The notes under the pieces: generated by a model
Database searches by the model: none
Told to the model about the DNA's origin: nothing
The model's input: only the letters and a program-made list of their open reading frames with translations
Shown here: one piece after another, positions 44,427 through 51,908 of the stretch
Numbering within the stretch: position 1 is the first letter of the stretch
Layout: the number at the start of each line of letters is the position of its first letter
Translations under genes and position numbers: made by a program
Origin: DAOUKH01 sp965207995
Lineage (GTDB): Bacteria; Chloroflexota; Dehalococcoidia; SHYB01
Length of the DNA stretch: 64,000 nt
Reading direction: 5' to 3'
Assembly: GCA_965207995.1 (NCBI GenBank)
Contig: OZ242299.1
Location: forward strand, 2,542,001-2,606,000

Positions 44427-44531
44427 GGGGCGGTCGGTAGTTGGCCGGCACCGCTGGGCTGTGTGTACATGGAACCATGGTAGGCGTCGGGGGTAGGGAT
44501 GGGGAAGGGGCGGATGGCACAAGGCAGGGGT
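44427..44531. repeat. divergent intergenic element, copy 2
   Basis: Aligns with 6607-6712; on the minus strand it reads YHGSMYTQPSGAGQ against YHGSMQPQPTGVGQ in copy 1. No intact gene around it. Confidence 0.5.
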
Positions 44532-44623
44532 AGCGGGTCGCTCCCTCGGCACTCTGCCGGCGGCGACAGGCCCGGGCGACAGGAGTTGTCTCTCAAACCC
44601 GCCGAGAGGGGAGGAGGGGGCCG

Positions 44624-44632
44624 TGCTAAGAT
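44624..44632 (+). promoter_or_regulatory. extended -10 element for the Nudix gene
   Basis: TGCTAAGAT with 7 nt to an ATG at 44640. That ATG opens a 6-codon frame whose TGA (44658-44660) overlaps the Nudix GTG at 44657. Confidence 0.5.
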
Positions 44633-44656
44633 TCGCGCGATGTTGGAGACGGATTG

Positions 44657-45235
44657 GTGAGCGGCGCCGCCGACCTCGCACGGCTTGAGGAGTGGCTGCG
44701 TGGGCGTAAGCGGTGGCAGGGCGTTGAGGGTGAGCGGCCGCGCGCGGGGGTGTTGATTCCGCTGTATGGCCCGGGGCCCGACTTCATGGTTCTCTACACG
44801 GTGCGCACCCAAGAGGTCGAGCACCACAAGGGCGAGATTTCCTTTCCCGGCGGAGGCGTCGAGCCCGCCGACGAATCGCTGGAGCAGACCGCGCTTCGCG
44901 AGACGCACGAGGAGGTCGGCATCGCGCCCACCGACGTGACTCTGCTGGGGCGCCTGGACGACGTCATTACGATTTCAGACTTCCTGGTGACGCCGGTGGT
45001 GGGACGGGTCGAGGTGTTTCCCTACGCCTTCGCGCCGGCGCGACTGGAGGTGGCGGAAGTGCTGGAGGTCCCGCTTTCACACCTGCGGGACCCCGCGAAC
45101 CGGGCGACGCACCCCAATCCGCCAAAAGGACGGTCGCGGGCCAAGTTCCCCGCGTACAGGTTCGGGCAGCATCTGATCTTCGGCGCCACCGCGCTGATGA
45201 CGACGCGGCTTCTGCGGGCGCTGGCGGAGGCGTAG
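44657..45235 (+). CDS. Nudix hydrolase, CoA pyrophosphatase type
   Basis: 192 residues from GTG at 44657, with GGAG 8 nt upstream. Nudix box GGGVEPADESLEQTALRETHEEVGI at about 65-89 (Gx5Ex7REUxEExGU). The CoA-specific stretch before it, YTVRTQEVEHHKGEISFPGG, fits the LLxxRxxxxxxHxGxxxFPGG pattern of NudL/PCD1 proteins that split CoA to 4'-phosphopantetheine and 3',5'-ADP. A short leaderless upstream frame overlaps the start by GTGA. Confidence 0.9.
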   Translation: MSGAADLARLEEWLRGRKRWQGVEGERPRAGVLIPLYGPGPDFMVLYTVRTQEVEHHKGEISFPGGGVEPADESLEQTALRETHEEVGIAPTDVTLLGRLDDVITISDFLVTPVVGRVEVFPYAFAPARLEVAEVLEVPLSHLRDPANRATHPNPPKGRSRAKFPAYRFGQHLIFGATALMTTRLLRALAEA

Positions 45236-45278
45236 GGCTCTGAGGTTGCCGATCTCGATGACCGTTGGTGGTCGTCGG

Positions 45279-45318
45279 GGGGCCCCTCATCTCAATCTTC
45301 TCCCGTGGGGAGAAGAGG
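45279..45318. repeat. intergenic hairpin repeat, family D
   Basis: CCCCTCATCTCAATCTTCTC plus CCGTGGGGAGAAGAGG, identical in core to 29101-29138. Confidence 0.8.
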
Positions 45319-45364
45319 GGAGACCGCCCCGCGCCCCTCCTCCGACGCGCCCGTTGGGCGCGTG

Positions 45365-45397
45365 CCCTCTCTCAAATCTCCCCCAGAGGGGGAGAGG
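45365..45397. repeat. intergenic hairpin repeat, family A
   Basis: Perfect CTCCCCC-AGA-GGGGGAG hairpin unit. Confidence 0.8.
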
Positions 45398-45481
45398 GAA
45401 GACCGCCCAGCGCCCCTCCTCCGGCGCGCCCGCTGGGCGCGTGCCCTCAAACGTGGAACGTGGCCCCCGAAGACCACCCCA

Positions 45482-45502
45482 GGGCAACCACAAGGGTTGC
45501 CC
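45482..45502. repeat. inverted repeat, family C
   Basis: GGGCAACC/GGTTGCCC arms with a 5-nt loop, then CCTACAGGG. Confidence 0.75.
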
Positions 45503-45615
45503 CTACAGGGATGATCCGCTGCCGGCATCGCCGGCTACGCAAGGGTCTCCCAAGGGAGAAGAGGTAGGACCACCCGGCCCCCGGCCTGCCCTCCGGCGCG
45601 CCCGTTGGGCGCGTG

Positions 45616-45648
45616 CCCTCTCTCAAATCTCCCCCAGAGGGGGAGAGG
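45616..45648. repeat. intergenic hairpin repeat, family A
   Basis: Perfect copy; with the spacer that follows, it duplicates the unit at 45365. Confidence 0.8.
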
Positions 45649-45692
45649 GAAGACCGCCCAGCGCCCCTCCTCCGGCGCGCCGTGGGCGTGTG

Positions 45693-45724
45693 CCCTCTCT
45701 CAGTCTCCCCCAGAGGGGGAGAGG
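45693..45724. repeat. intergenic hairpin repeat, family A
   Basis: CCCTCTCTCAGTCTCCCCCA variant next to the 3' end of the luciferase-like gene. Confidence 0.8.
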
Positions 45725-45747
45725 TTTAAGGTGGTCCCCAGATGTCG

Positions 45748-46725
45748 TCAGGCGAGGCCGTGTTCGCGCTTGAGGGGGAGGGCGACTTCGTTGTGGAAGC
45801 GCTTGATGGCGGTGTAGTCGTAGGGGTGGAGGATTTGGACGGCGAAGTGGGTGATACCGTTGGCGATGTGCTCGCGGATGAGGGAGGTCATGTCGGCGGG
45901 GGCGCCGACCATGTGGACGCGACGGAGGTCTTCGAGGGTGCGGTCGGCGACGGCGGAGCGTGAGCGTTCTTCGAACCGACGTTCGAGGAAGCGGGCGGCG
46001 TCGGCGGGGTCGTCGGTCATGTGCATGTTCATGAACATCAGCGTCTTTTCGATGGCGTCGTAGTCGCGGCCCTCGGCTTCGCAGTGGCGGCGGAGGACGG
46101 CGAGCTTGCGGGCGGCGTCTTCGGGCGCGGCAATGAAGTTCCAGGCGTCGGCGTAGCGGGCGAAGTAGCGGACGGTGAGCTGCTCGCCGCCGCCCCCGAT
46201 CCAGATGGGAATGTTGCCGTTGACCGGCTTGGGCTCGCAGATGGCGTCCTCGATGCGGTGGTAGCGGCCCTCGAACGATGGGCGCTCCTCTGTCCACAGC
46301 GCCCGCATGATCTGGACGGCCTCGCCCATGCGGTGGACGCGCTCGGCGGGCCCGGGGAAGTCGAAGCCGTACATGGCGTGCTCGGGCTGGTGCCAGCCGG
46401 AGCCGATGCCCATGTTCAGCCGGCCACCGCTGACGTGGTCGATGGTGACGGCCATCTTGGCGAGGAGCGCGGGGTTGCGGTAGCCATTGCCAGTGATCAT
46501 GACGCCGCAGCGGGCGCGCCGGGTTGAGGCGGCTAGGGCGGCCAGCGCGGTCCAGCCTTCGAAGACGGGGAGCTCCGGGTCGGGGAGGATCGAGGGCGTG
46601 ACGTGGTCGGAAGTCCAGAGGCTGTCGAAGCCGAGGTGGTCGGCAAAGCGCCAGACGCGGAGCAATTCGTCCCAGGGCGCGCCTTCGGTGAGGGTTTCGA
46701 GTCCGAAGCGGAGAGGGTGCGTCAT
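45748..46725 (-). CDS. luciferase-like (LLM) F420/FMN-dependent oxidoreductase
   Basis: 325 residues, TIM-barrel LLM family. Typical start (LRFGLETLTEGAPWDELL), FDSLWTSDHVTPS near 33, GVMITGNGYRNPALLAKM near 85, LNMGIGSGWHQPEH near 112-125 and PIWIGGGGEQLTVRYFARYADAWNF near 185 (in part). The GxGWHxxEH segment is common in F420-binding members. Hydride transfer or monooxygenation; substrate unknown. Followed on the same strand 18 nt later by nothing else; the RraA-like gene lies upstream. Confidence 0.88.
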   Translation of the reverse strand: MTHPLRFGLETLTEGAPWDELLRVWRFADHLGFDSLWTSDHVTPSILPDPELPVFEGWTALAALAASTRRARCGVMITGNGYRNPALLAKMAVTIDHVSGGRLNMGIGSGWHQPEHAMYGFDFPGPAERVHRMGEAVQIMRALWTEERPSFEGRYHRIEDAICEPKPVNGNIPIWIGGGGEQLTVRYFARYADAWNFIAAPEDAARKLAVLRRHCEAEGRDYDAIEKTLMFMNMHMTDDPADAARFLERRFEERSRSAVADRTLEDLRRVHMVGAPADMTSLIREHIANGITHFAVQILHPYDYTAIKRFHNEVALPLKREHGLA

Positions 46726-46743
46726 GGGCGCGTCCTCGAACGG

Positions 46744-47436
46744 TCAACGGCCGCCGGTCATCATCTCGCGGAAGTCGTCGAGGTTGAAGGCGGGCGACTT
46801 GCAGTAGTCGATGATGCGGCGCTCGCGCTCCTCGACCTTCCGCGCCGCTTCGGGCAAGGCGCGGGCCGCCTCGATGGGGATGTTGGTGACGCCGTGCTCG
46901 TCGCCATGGAGGAGGTCGCCGGGCTTGACGACGAGCCCGCCGACCTCGACGGGCACGCCGACGTCGATCAGGTGGTGGTAGGCGTGGGAGACAAGGACGC
47001 AGGAGGAGAAGGCGTGGAAGGGCATGGCCTCCATCTCGGGGAGGTCGCGGACGCCGCCGTTGGTGATGGTGCCGACGCAGCCGAGGGCCTTGAAGATGTT
47101 GCCGTTGACCTCGCCCCAGAAGGAGCCGATGGGGTTGGGGTAGTCCATGTCCTGGATGACGAGCACCTTGGGGCCGGGCGTCGCGGCGACGTGCTCCCAG
47201 AGCTCGGCGACGCCGGCGCGGGGCTTGGGACTGGGCGGCATGCGGGCGCTGATGATCGCGGTGGCGGCGTAGGCGACCATCGGCCCGAGGTTAGGGAAGC
47301 GACATGTGATCTCCGGCCCCATGAAGCCTTCGGAGCGGGGGCGGATGTCGAGGGTCTCGATGGCGTTGCAGACGGTGGGGCTGGTGATCTGCCGCAGCGC
47401 CTCGAGTTCGTCGGCGGTGAGGGGGGCGTCGGGCAT
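46744..47436 (-). CDS. RraA-like/HMG aldolase family protein
   Basis: 230 residues with SD GGAGGAA before the ATG. RraA fold: SPTVCNAIETL at the start, GPMVAYAATA, VLVIQDMD, FWGEVNGNIFKALGCVGTITNGGVRDLPE (the GGVRD active-site loop) and GDLLHGDEHGVTNIP with metal ligand Asp. Members include 4-hydroxy-4-methyl-2-oxoglutarate aldolases and the RNase E inhibitor RraA; the extra loop length and the lack of an RNase E context favour a small-molecule lyase. Lies 18 nt upstream of the LLM gene on the same strand, probably one transcript. Confidence 0.85.
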   Translation of the reverse strand: MPDAPLTADELEALRQITSPTVCNAIETLDIRPRSEGFMGPEITCRFPNLGPMVAYAATAIISARMPPSPKPRAGVAELWEHVAATPGPKVLVIQDMDYPNPIGSFWGEVNGNIFKALGCVGTITNGGVRDLPEMEAMPFHAFSSCVLVSHAYHHLIDVGVPVEVGGLVVKPGDLLHGDEHGVTNIPIEAARALPEAARKVEERERRIIDYCKSPAFNLDDFREMMTGGR

Positions 47437-47542
47437 GGGGTGGGTTCCTCCGCCGCTCAGTCTCGCCTAGGGCAGGGCTTTTGCGCAACTCGGCTTGACT
47501 GGCCGGAGGGCGGCCGGCCTTCGATTACCCTTGGTGGTAGTG

Positions 47543-47584
47543 AGGGGGCCCCTCATCTCAATCTTCTCCCAGGGGAGAAGAAGG
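47543..47584. repeat. intergenic hairpin repeat, family D
   Basis: CCCCTCATCTCAATCTTCTC followed by CCAGGGGAGAAGAAGG. Confidence 0.8.
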
Positions 47585-47629
47585 AAGACCGCCCCGCCCC
47601 ACTCCTCCGGCGCGCCCTGTGGGCGCGTG

Positions 47630-47661
47630 CCCTCTCTCAATCTCTCCCAGAGGGAGAGAGG
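47630..47661. repeat. intergenic hairpin repeat, family A
   Basis: CCCTCTCTCAATCTCTCCCA followed by GAGGGAGAGAGG, one of the more diverged copies. Confidence 0.75.
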
Positions 47662-47721
47662 TTTAAGGTGCTCCCCAGAAGGGGAAGGGTTTGGCGTGTT
47701 ACCCCACGGGGGCGGAGGGGA

Positions 47722-47741
47722 GGGCGATTCGTGAATCGCCC
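47722..47741. repeat. palindrome, family B
   Basis: GGGCGATTCGTGAATCGCCC followed by CTACA; near-perfect inverted repeat. Confidence 0.85.
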
Positions 47742-47763
47742 CTACAACATGAGACCGGCGTGG

Positions 47764-48516
47764 CTAGAGGCGGCGGTCTTCGCCGCCGTCGATGAGGAGG
47801 ACCTGGCCGGTCATGAAGTCGCTGTCACTGGAGGCGAGGAAGAGGAGGGCGCCCTGGAGGTCTTGGGGGGTGCCGAGGCGGCCCAGGGGCATGCGGGTGA
47901 CGAGGTGGTCGAGTATCTGGGAGGGGACGGTGACGCGGGTGGCCTCGGTGTCGATAGGGCCGGGGGCGATGCAGTTGACGTTGATGTTGTCGGGCCCGAG
48001 CTCGGAGGCGAATCCGCGGGTGAGGCCGACGACGGCGAGCTTGGATAGGACGTAGGGACTGGAGCCCGCGACGTAGGCGGCGCCGGAGGACTGGAAGATG
48101 ATCTTGCCGCCGCCGCGTTCGCGCATGGAGGGGACGACGGCACGGGTCATCAGCATCTGGCCGGTCATGTTGACGGCCATGAAGTGCTCGAAGTAGTCGA
48201 GCTCGACGGCGCTGAAGGTGTCGGAGCGCATGCTGTGGTAGATGGCGCCGTTGTTGACGAGGATGTCGATCCCGCCGAAACGCTCGACCGTAGCGGCGGC
48301 GAGATCGAGGCAGCTCTGCTCTTGGGCGAGGTCGAGGGGGAGGTAGGTGGCCACGCCGCCGAGCTCGTTGATCTCCTCGGAGACCTGCTGGCCCGTATCG
48401 GGGTTGATCTCGGCGACGACGACGTTGGCGCCTTCGTTGGCGAGCGTCTTGGCGTATTCCCGGCCGATTCCCTGGCCGGCGCCGGTCACGATGGCGACCT
48501 TGTCCTTGAGGCGCAT
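47764..48516 (-). CDS. short-chain dehydrogenase/reductase (SDR)
   Basis: 250 residues. TGAGQGIGREYAK cofactor loop, NNGAIYHSM, catalytic SSGAAYVAGSSPYVLSK (Ser/Tyr/Lys) and the C-terminal SDFMTGQVLLIDGGEDRRL. Closely similar in plan to the SDR at 15862-16632 (both have REY after the cofactor loop and IYYN/IYHS), so they may be paralogues. Preceded by an extended -10 element at 48563-48571. Confidence 0.9.
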   Translation of the reverse strand: MRLKDKVAIVTGAGQGIGREYAKTLANEGANVVVAEINPDTGQQVSEEINELGGVATYLPLDLAQEQSCLDLAAATVERFGGIDILVNNGAIYHSMRSDTFSAVELDYFEHFMAVNMTGQMLMTRAVVPSMRERGGGKIIFQSSGAAYVAGSSPYVLSKLAVVGLTRGFASELGPDNINVNCIAPGPIDTEATRVTVPSQILDHLVTRMPLGRLGTPQDLQGALLFLASSDSDFMTGQVLLIDGGEDRRL

Positions 48517-48562
48517 GGTGAGTCCTACCTGGTGTGGTGCAGTACCAGAGTTGGGCGGCGCG

Positions 48563-48571
48563 ATACTAGCA
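48563..48571 (-). promoter_or_regulatory. extended -10 promoter element for the SDR gene
   Basis: TGCTAGTAT on the minus strand, 46 nt before the ATG at 48516. Confidence 0.5.
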
Positions 48572-48603
48572 CAGGGGCCGGTGGGGCGGAAGGCGCAGCC
48601 CGC

Positions 48604-48798
48604 CTACTCGACAGTGAAAGGGTCTCGGTGACGATGCTCGGGGCGCGGTGGGGTGAGCGTGTCAGCCTGCGCTTCAGATGTGAGCAGCAGATCCTTAAGG
48701 CTCGGCTTCGTCGTGCTCCGCAACCCATCGGCAAGCCTGGCTTTAGGGGGCTTGCTGAGGCTCGCCTTGGCGTCTTGTCTTTGCGGTGTCTCGCTCAT
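48604..48798 (-). CDS. small protein of unknown function (possibly an antitoxin-like remnant)
   Basis: 64 residues from ATG at 48798 with GAGAGAG just upstream. Lys/Ser/Pro-rich; the segment KPSLKDLLLTSEAQADTL followed by PPRPEHRHR looks like the tail of some small antitoxins, but there is no toxin partner. Codon use is less GC-rich than the neighbours. It may be a real small gene or a decayed fragment. Confidence 0.35.
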   Translation of the reverse strand: MSETPQRQDAKASLSKPPKARLADGLRSTTKPSLKDLLLTSEAQADTLTPPRPEHRHRDPFTVE

Positions 48799-48943
48799 GC
48801 TCTCTCTCGCCAACAGTAGTCGCTAGGAGGAAGACTAGTCTAGCACCCATCCTCTCAATCTTCTCTAGAGAAGGTCTTCGTAAAGCGCCCTCTCAGTCCC
48901 TCACTGAAGAGATGTTTGCGTAGCGCTCCGGGGGTTGGGGGAC

Positions 48944-48994
48944 GGGCGAGTCGCGACTCGCCCCTACAGAGGAGGGCGACCACAAGGGTCGCCC
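48944..48994. repeat. palindromes B and C side by side
   Basis: GGGCGAGTCGCGACTCGCCC at 48944-48963 and GGGCGACC/GGTCGCCC arms at 48974-48994. The B arm has paired substitutions (GAGTC/GACTC instead of GATTC/GAATC) and the C arm likewise (GACC/GGTC instead of AACC/GGTT), so pairing is conserved. Confidence 0.85.
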
Positions 48995-49023
48995 CTACGT
49001 GGAAGACCCCACGATCGCCGAGG

Positions 49024-49950
49024 CTAGCGGTGGAAGTGGGTGATGACGTCGCGGGCGGCGCGTTCGGTCTGGGCGAGGGTCTCTTCGGGGGGGCCGGCGT
49101 GGCGGAGGACGAACTTGGTGGCGCCGTTGTCGATGTAGCGCTGGATCATGGCGGCGACGTCGTCGGGGGTGCCGACGGCGGAGTATTCGAAGGGGTCCAT
49201 GTCGGGGCGGAGGCGGCCCATCACGTAGGGGGTCGCAGTGTCGACGGCCTTGGCCTTGGAGTCGTCGAGGCGGAAGCTGACGATGGTGCCGAAGTGGTCG
49301 TCGGGAACGGTGCGCCCGGCCTCATCGGCGTAGTGGTGGATGCGCTCGATGCCGTGGCCGACCTCGTCAGGGGTGAGGGAGGCGGTGAGCCAGCCGTCGC
49401 CGCGGCGTCCGACGCGGCGGAAGGCCGGCTCGGTGCGTCCGCCGATCCACACGGGAATAGGGTCCTGGTGCGGCTTGGGCTCGATGGTGGCGTCGTGGAC
49501 GGAATAGTAGCGGCCCTCGAAGGTGACGTTGTCCTCGCTCCAGAGGCGGCGCATGAGGTCGAGGGCCTCGTCGGTGCGGCCGGCGCGCTGCTTGATGTCG
49601 GACCCGCAGGCCTCGAACTCGTTGGGGGCGTCGGTGCCGAGACCGACGGCGGGGAGCATGCGGCCCTTGCTGATGAAGTCGACGGTGGCGATTTCCTTGG
49701 CGAGGACGGCGGGATTGCGGAGGGGCAGAGCGAGGACGCTGTTGCCGAACTTCATGCGCTTGGTGCGGGCGGCGATGGCGGCCATGACGGTCATGGACTC
49801 CATGCTGTAGGCGGGGGCGACGATGCGGTCGGCCAGCCAGATGGAGTCGGCGGCGGAATCCTCGACCATGTCGATGTAGTCCCAGAGGATCTGGGGGTCC
49901 TTCCTGGGGAAGGGCCAGCCGAGGAAGCCGACGCCCAAGCGAACCTTCAT
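49024..49950 (-). CDS. luciferase-like (LLM) F420/FMN-dependent oxidoreductase
   Basis: 308 residues. MKVRLGVGFLGWPFPRKDPQ start, DSIWLADRIV near 35, KFGNSVLALPLRNPAVLAKEIATVD near 70-95 (in part), MLPAVGLGTDAPNEFEACG near 105 and PIPVWIGGRTEPAFRRVGRRGDGW near 165. Family reactions use F420 or FMN; substrate unknown. One of three LLM proteins within 6 kb; the three are diverged, so not recent copies. Confidence 0.88.
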   Translation of the reverse strand: MKVRLGVGFLGWPFPRKDPQILWDYIDMVEDSAADSIWLADRIVAPAYSMESMTVMAAIAARTKRMKFGNSVLALPLRNPAVLAKEIATVDFISKGRMLPAVGLGTDAPNEFEACGSDIKQRAGRTDEALDLMRRLWSEDNVTFEGRYYSVHDATIEPKPHQDPIPVWIGGRTEPAFRRVGRRGDGWLTASLTPDEVGHGIERIHHYADEAGRTVPDDHFGTIVSFRLDDSKAKAVDTATPYVMGRLRPDMDPFEYSAVGTPDDVAAMIQRYIDNGATKFVLRHAGPPEETLAQTERAARDVITHFHR

Positions 49951-49995
49951 GATGCGGGCCTTTCTCGCGGGCGCGGTGTGGTGCGCCGCGCTGGG

Positions 49996-50004
49996 ATGAT
50001 ACCA
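49996..50004 (-). promoter_or_regulatory. extended -10 promoter element for the LLM gene
   Basis: TGGTATCAT on the minus strand, 45 nt before the ATG at 49950. Confidence 0.45.
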
Positions 50005-50053
50005 GGAGGGCGGACGGCGCGCCGTCCGGTTGCCTGAAAAGAGAGGGCGCGCC

Positions 50054-50059
50054 TAGAAT
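50054..50059 (+). promoter_or_regulatory. -10 box for the GH57-like gene
   Basis: TAGAAT, expected start point near 50066, about 28 nt before the TTG at 50095. Confidence 0.45.
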
Positions 50060-50094
50060 GACGCGCACTTCACGCCGCCGCGAGGCCGCTCCGC

Positions 50095-50904
50095 TTGCTC
50101 TGGGCCCACTTCATCAACTTCTTCGTGCCGGAGACCAAGGCCGACGCCGCTCTGCACCGGGCGTGGGAGCGCTGCTACGAGCCAGTGCTGGGCCTGATCG
50201 CCGCGCACCCGCGGGCGCGCCTGACGTGCAACGTCGACGGGTCGTTCATCGGGCGACTGCAGGAGGCCGGGCTTGGGGAGGGAGTCGGGGCGCTGCGGCG
50301 GCTGGCGGAGTCGGGGCACGTGGAGCTGACGGCGAGCGCCTACGGCGGCGTCGTGCTGGGACCGATGAGCAGCGAAGCGGTCGAGGATACGGTGACCCGC
50401 GCGGGCGAGGCGTCGCGGGAGGCGTTCGGCGAGGTCTACGCGCCCGCGGGCTTCTTTCCGCCGGAGATGTCGTACGACCGGAATGTGGGTGAGGCGGCGG
50501 CGCGCCTCGACTTCAAGTGGATGCTGCTTGACGAGATGTCGCACTCGGGTAGGCCGGGGTCGGTGTCGTGGGACCGGGCGTACCGGTTGGAGGCGGCCGA
50601 GGTGAAGCTGCTCTTCCGCGACCGGTCGCTGAGCCAGGGGATGGTCTACGGGTCGTTCGATGCGCCGGCGGACCTGGCGTCGGCGGCGGGCGCCACGGCG
50701 GGGCGGGCCTACGTGCTCACCGGCGTGGAGGCGGACATCTATGGAACGCGGCGGGTGCAGCCGAGGGAGTTTCTGGCGGCGATGTTCGCGTACGATGCGT
50801 GGGAGATGGTGACGGTGTCGGAGCTTCTGGAGAGGCTGGGCGACCCCGAGCCGGTGACGCCGTCGCCGGCGTCGTGGTCGGCGTGGGACACGCTGGCGTT
50901 CTAG
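50095..50904 (+). CDS. GH57/polysaccharide-deacetylase-like protein
   Basis: 269 residues from TTG at 50095, with GAGG 9 nt upstream; an in-frame stop lies at 50059. LLWAHFINFFVP at the start, LTCNVDGSFIGRLQEAG, a HVELTASAYGGVVLGPM strand and FFPPEMSYDRNVGEAAARLDFKWMLLDEMSH (in part) follow the order of glycoside hydrolase 57 catalytic barrels, with Glu in PPEMSYD at the nucleophile position. Shorter than typical GH57 enzymes (400 or more), so possibly a minimal or deacetylase-like barrel. Lies 9 nt before the LLM gene at 50914, same transcript. Confidence 0.7.
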   Translation: MLWAHFINFFVPETKADAALHRAWERCYEPVLGLIAAHPRARLTCNVDGSFIGRLQEAGLGEGVGALRRLAESGHVELTASAYGGVVLGPMSSEAVEDTVTRAGEASREAFGEVYAPAGFFPPEMSYDRNVGEAAARLDFKWMLLDEMSHSGRPGSVSWDRAYRLEAAEVKLLFRDRSLSQGMVYGSFDAPADLASAAGATAGRAYVLTGVEADIYGTRRVQPREFLAAMFAYDAWEMVTVSELLERLGDPEPVTPSPASWSAWDTLAF

Positions 50905-50913
50905 AGGGGCGGA

Positions 50914-51906
50914 ATGATGGACTCCAAGCTGGGACTTGTCCTCTACCACGGGTTTGAAACGGGAACAGAGCTCGCGCGGTACGCCGAGATCGCGGAGCGC
51001 GAGGGGTATGACAGCCTGTGGATGACGGAGCGGAGCGGCCATGAGGAGGCCTTCGCGACGCTGGGCTACGCTGCGGCGTCGACGAGCCGGCTGCGGCTGG
51101 GTCTGGGTGTGGCGAATGCCTACTCGCGGCACCCGGTGCTGCTGGCGATGGCGGGGGCGACGCTCGACCGGCTTTCCGGCGGGCGCTTCATCCTGGGCTT
51201 GGGGGCGAGCGACCGTGACGTGATCGAGGGGAGGCTGGGGATTCCACACGAGCGGCCGATTGAGGAGCTGGAGCGGACCGTGCGGTCGCTGCGGGCGCTG
51301 TTCGCAGGGGAGACGGTCGACGACGAGGCGGGCCGGAACAAGATACGCGGCGTCCGGCTGGGGGTGCATCCTGTGGCCGAACGACTGCCGCTCTATGTGG
51401 CGGCAGCGGGGCCGAATGCGCTGGCGATGGCGGGGCGGGTCGCCGACGGGCTCATCCTGAATACCTACAGCCCGACGTCGTACGTGCGGTGGGCGGTGGC
51501 GACGGCGCGGCGGGCGGCGGAAGAGTCGGGGCGCGACCCGGCGTCGCTGGACGTGGTGTGCATGCTTGTGGTGCGGCTGACTGACGACCCTGCCTCGCTC
51601 TATCCGATGTTCAAGGAACGCGTGGCACGGCTGTTGTCGGAGCCCCACGGCGGCGAGCTGCTGTTGCAAGATAGCGACTTCGACCCGGCGCTCGCGGGCT
51701 GGGTGCGCGAGGCGGCGGCGGAGGGAGGGACGAAGTCGGCGGCGGCGCTGATCCCGGAGGCGATGGTCGAGCAGTTCTACGTGCTTGGAGACGAGGCCCG
51801 CTGCAAGGAGCGCATCGCGGAGTATCGGGAGGCGGGCGTCGACGAGCCGCTGCTCCTGCCGCGGCTGGAGGATTTCGAGGCGGTGGCGTCGGCGTTCGTG
51901 GGGTAG
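50914..51906 (+). CDS. luciferase-like (LLM) F420/FMN-dependent oxidoreductase
   Basis: 330 residues. KLGLVLYHGFETGTELARYAEIAEREGYDSLW (in part) at the N-terminus, RLRLGLGVANAYSRHPVLLAM near 65-85, GGRFILGLGASDRDVIEGRLG near 93 and LPLYVAAAGPNALAMAGRVADGLILN near 158 (in part), the plan of methylene-tetrahydromethanopterin-reductase-like LLM enzymes. It follows a GH57-like gene, an uncommon partner. Confidence 0.87.
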   Translation: MMDSKLGLVLYHGFETGTELARYAEIAEREGYDSLWMTERSGHEEAFATLGYAAASTSRLRLGLGVANAYSRHPVLLAMAGATLDRLSGGRFILGLGASDRDVIEGRLGIPHERPIEELERTVRSLRALFAGETVDDEAGRNKIRGVRLGVHPVAERLPLYVAAAGPNALAMAGRVADGLILNTYSPTSYVRWAVATARRAAEESGRDPASLDVVCMLVVRLTDDPASLYPMFKERVARLLSEPHGGELLLQDSDFDPALAGWVREAAAEGGTKSAAALIPEAMVEQFYVLGDEARCKERIAEYREAGVDEPLLLPRLEDFEAVASAFVG

Positions 51907-51908
51907 GG

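Larger units (their letters stand above)
43951..44656. other. 700-bp intergenic region
   Basis: Nothing convincingly coding. It contains the promoter of the CoA-transferase gene (43988-43996), a divergent repeat shared with 6607-6712, and the Nudix gene's promoter near 44624. Long minus-strand frames here lack family features. Confidence 0.6.
45236..45747. other. 510-bp intergenic repeat cluster
   Basis: No gene seen. Holds family D at 45279-45318, family A at 45365-45397, 45616-45648 and 45693-45724, and inverted repeat C at 45482-45502, separated by near-duplicate GC-rich spacers (CCTCCTCCGGCGCGCCCGYTG). Confidence 0.75.
47437..47763. other. 330-bp intergenic repeat cluster
   Basis: No gene. 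Contains family D (47543-47584), family A (47630-47661) and palindrome B (47722-47741) in the same order as in other gaps. Confidence 0.75.

Noticed and set aside
50053..51669. 538-residue minus-strand frame opposite the GH57-like and LLM genes
   Set aside because: Low-complexity Arg/His/Pro sequence with no fold signature.
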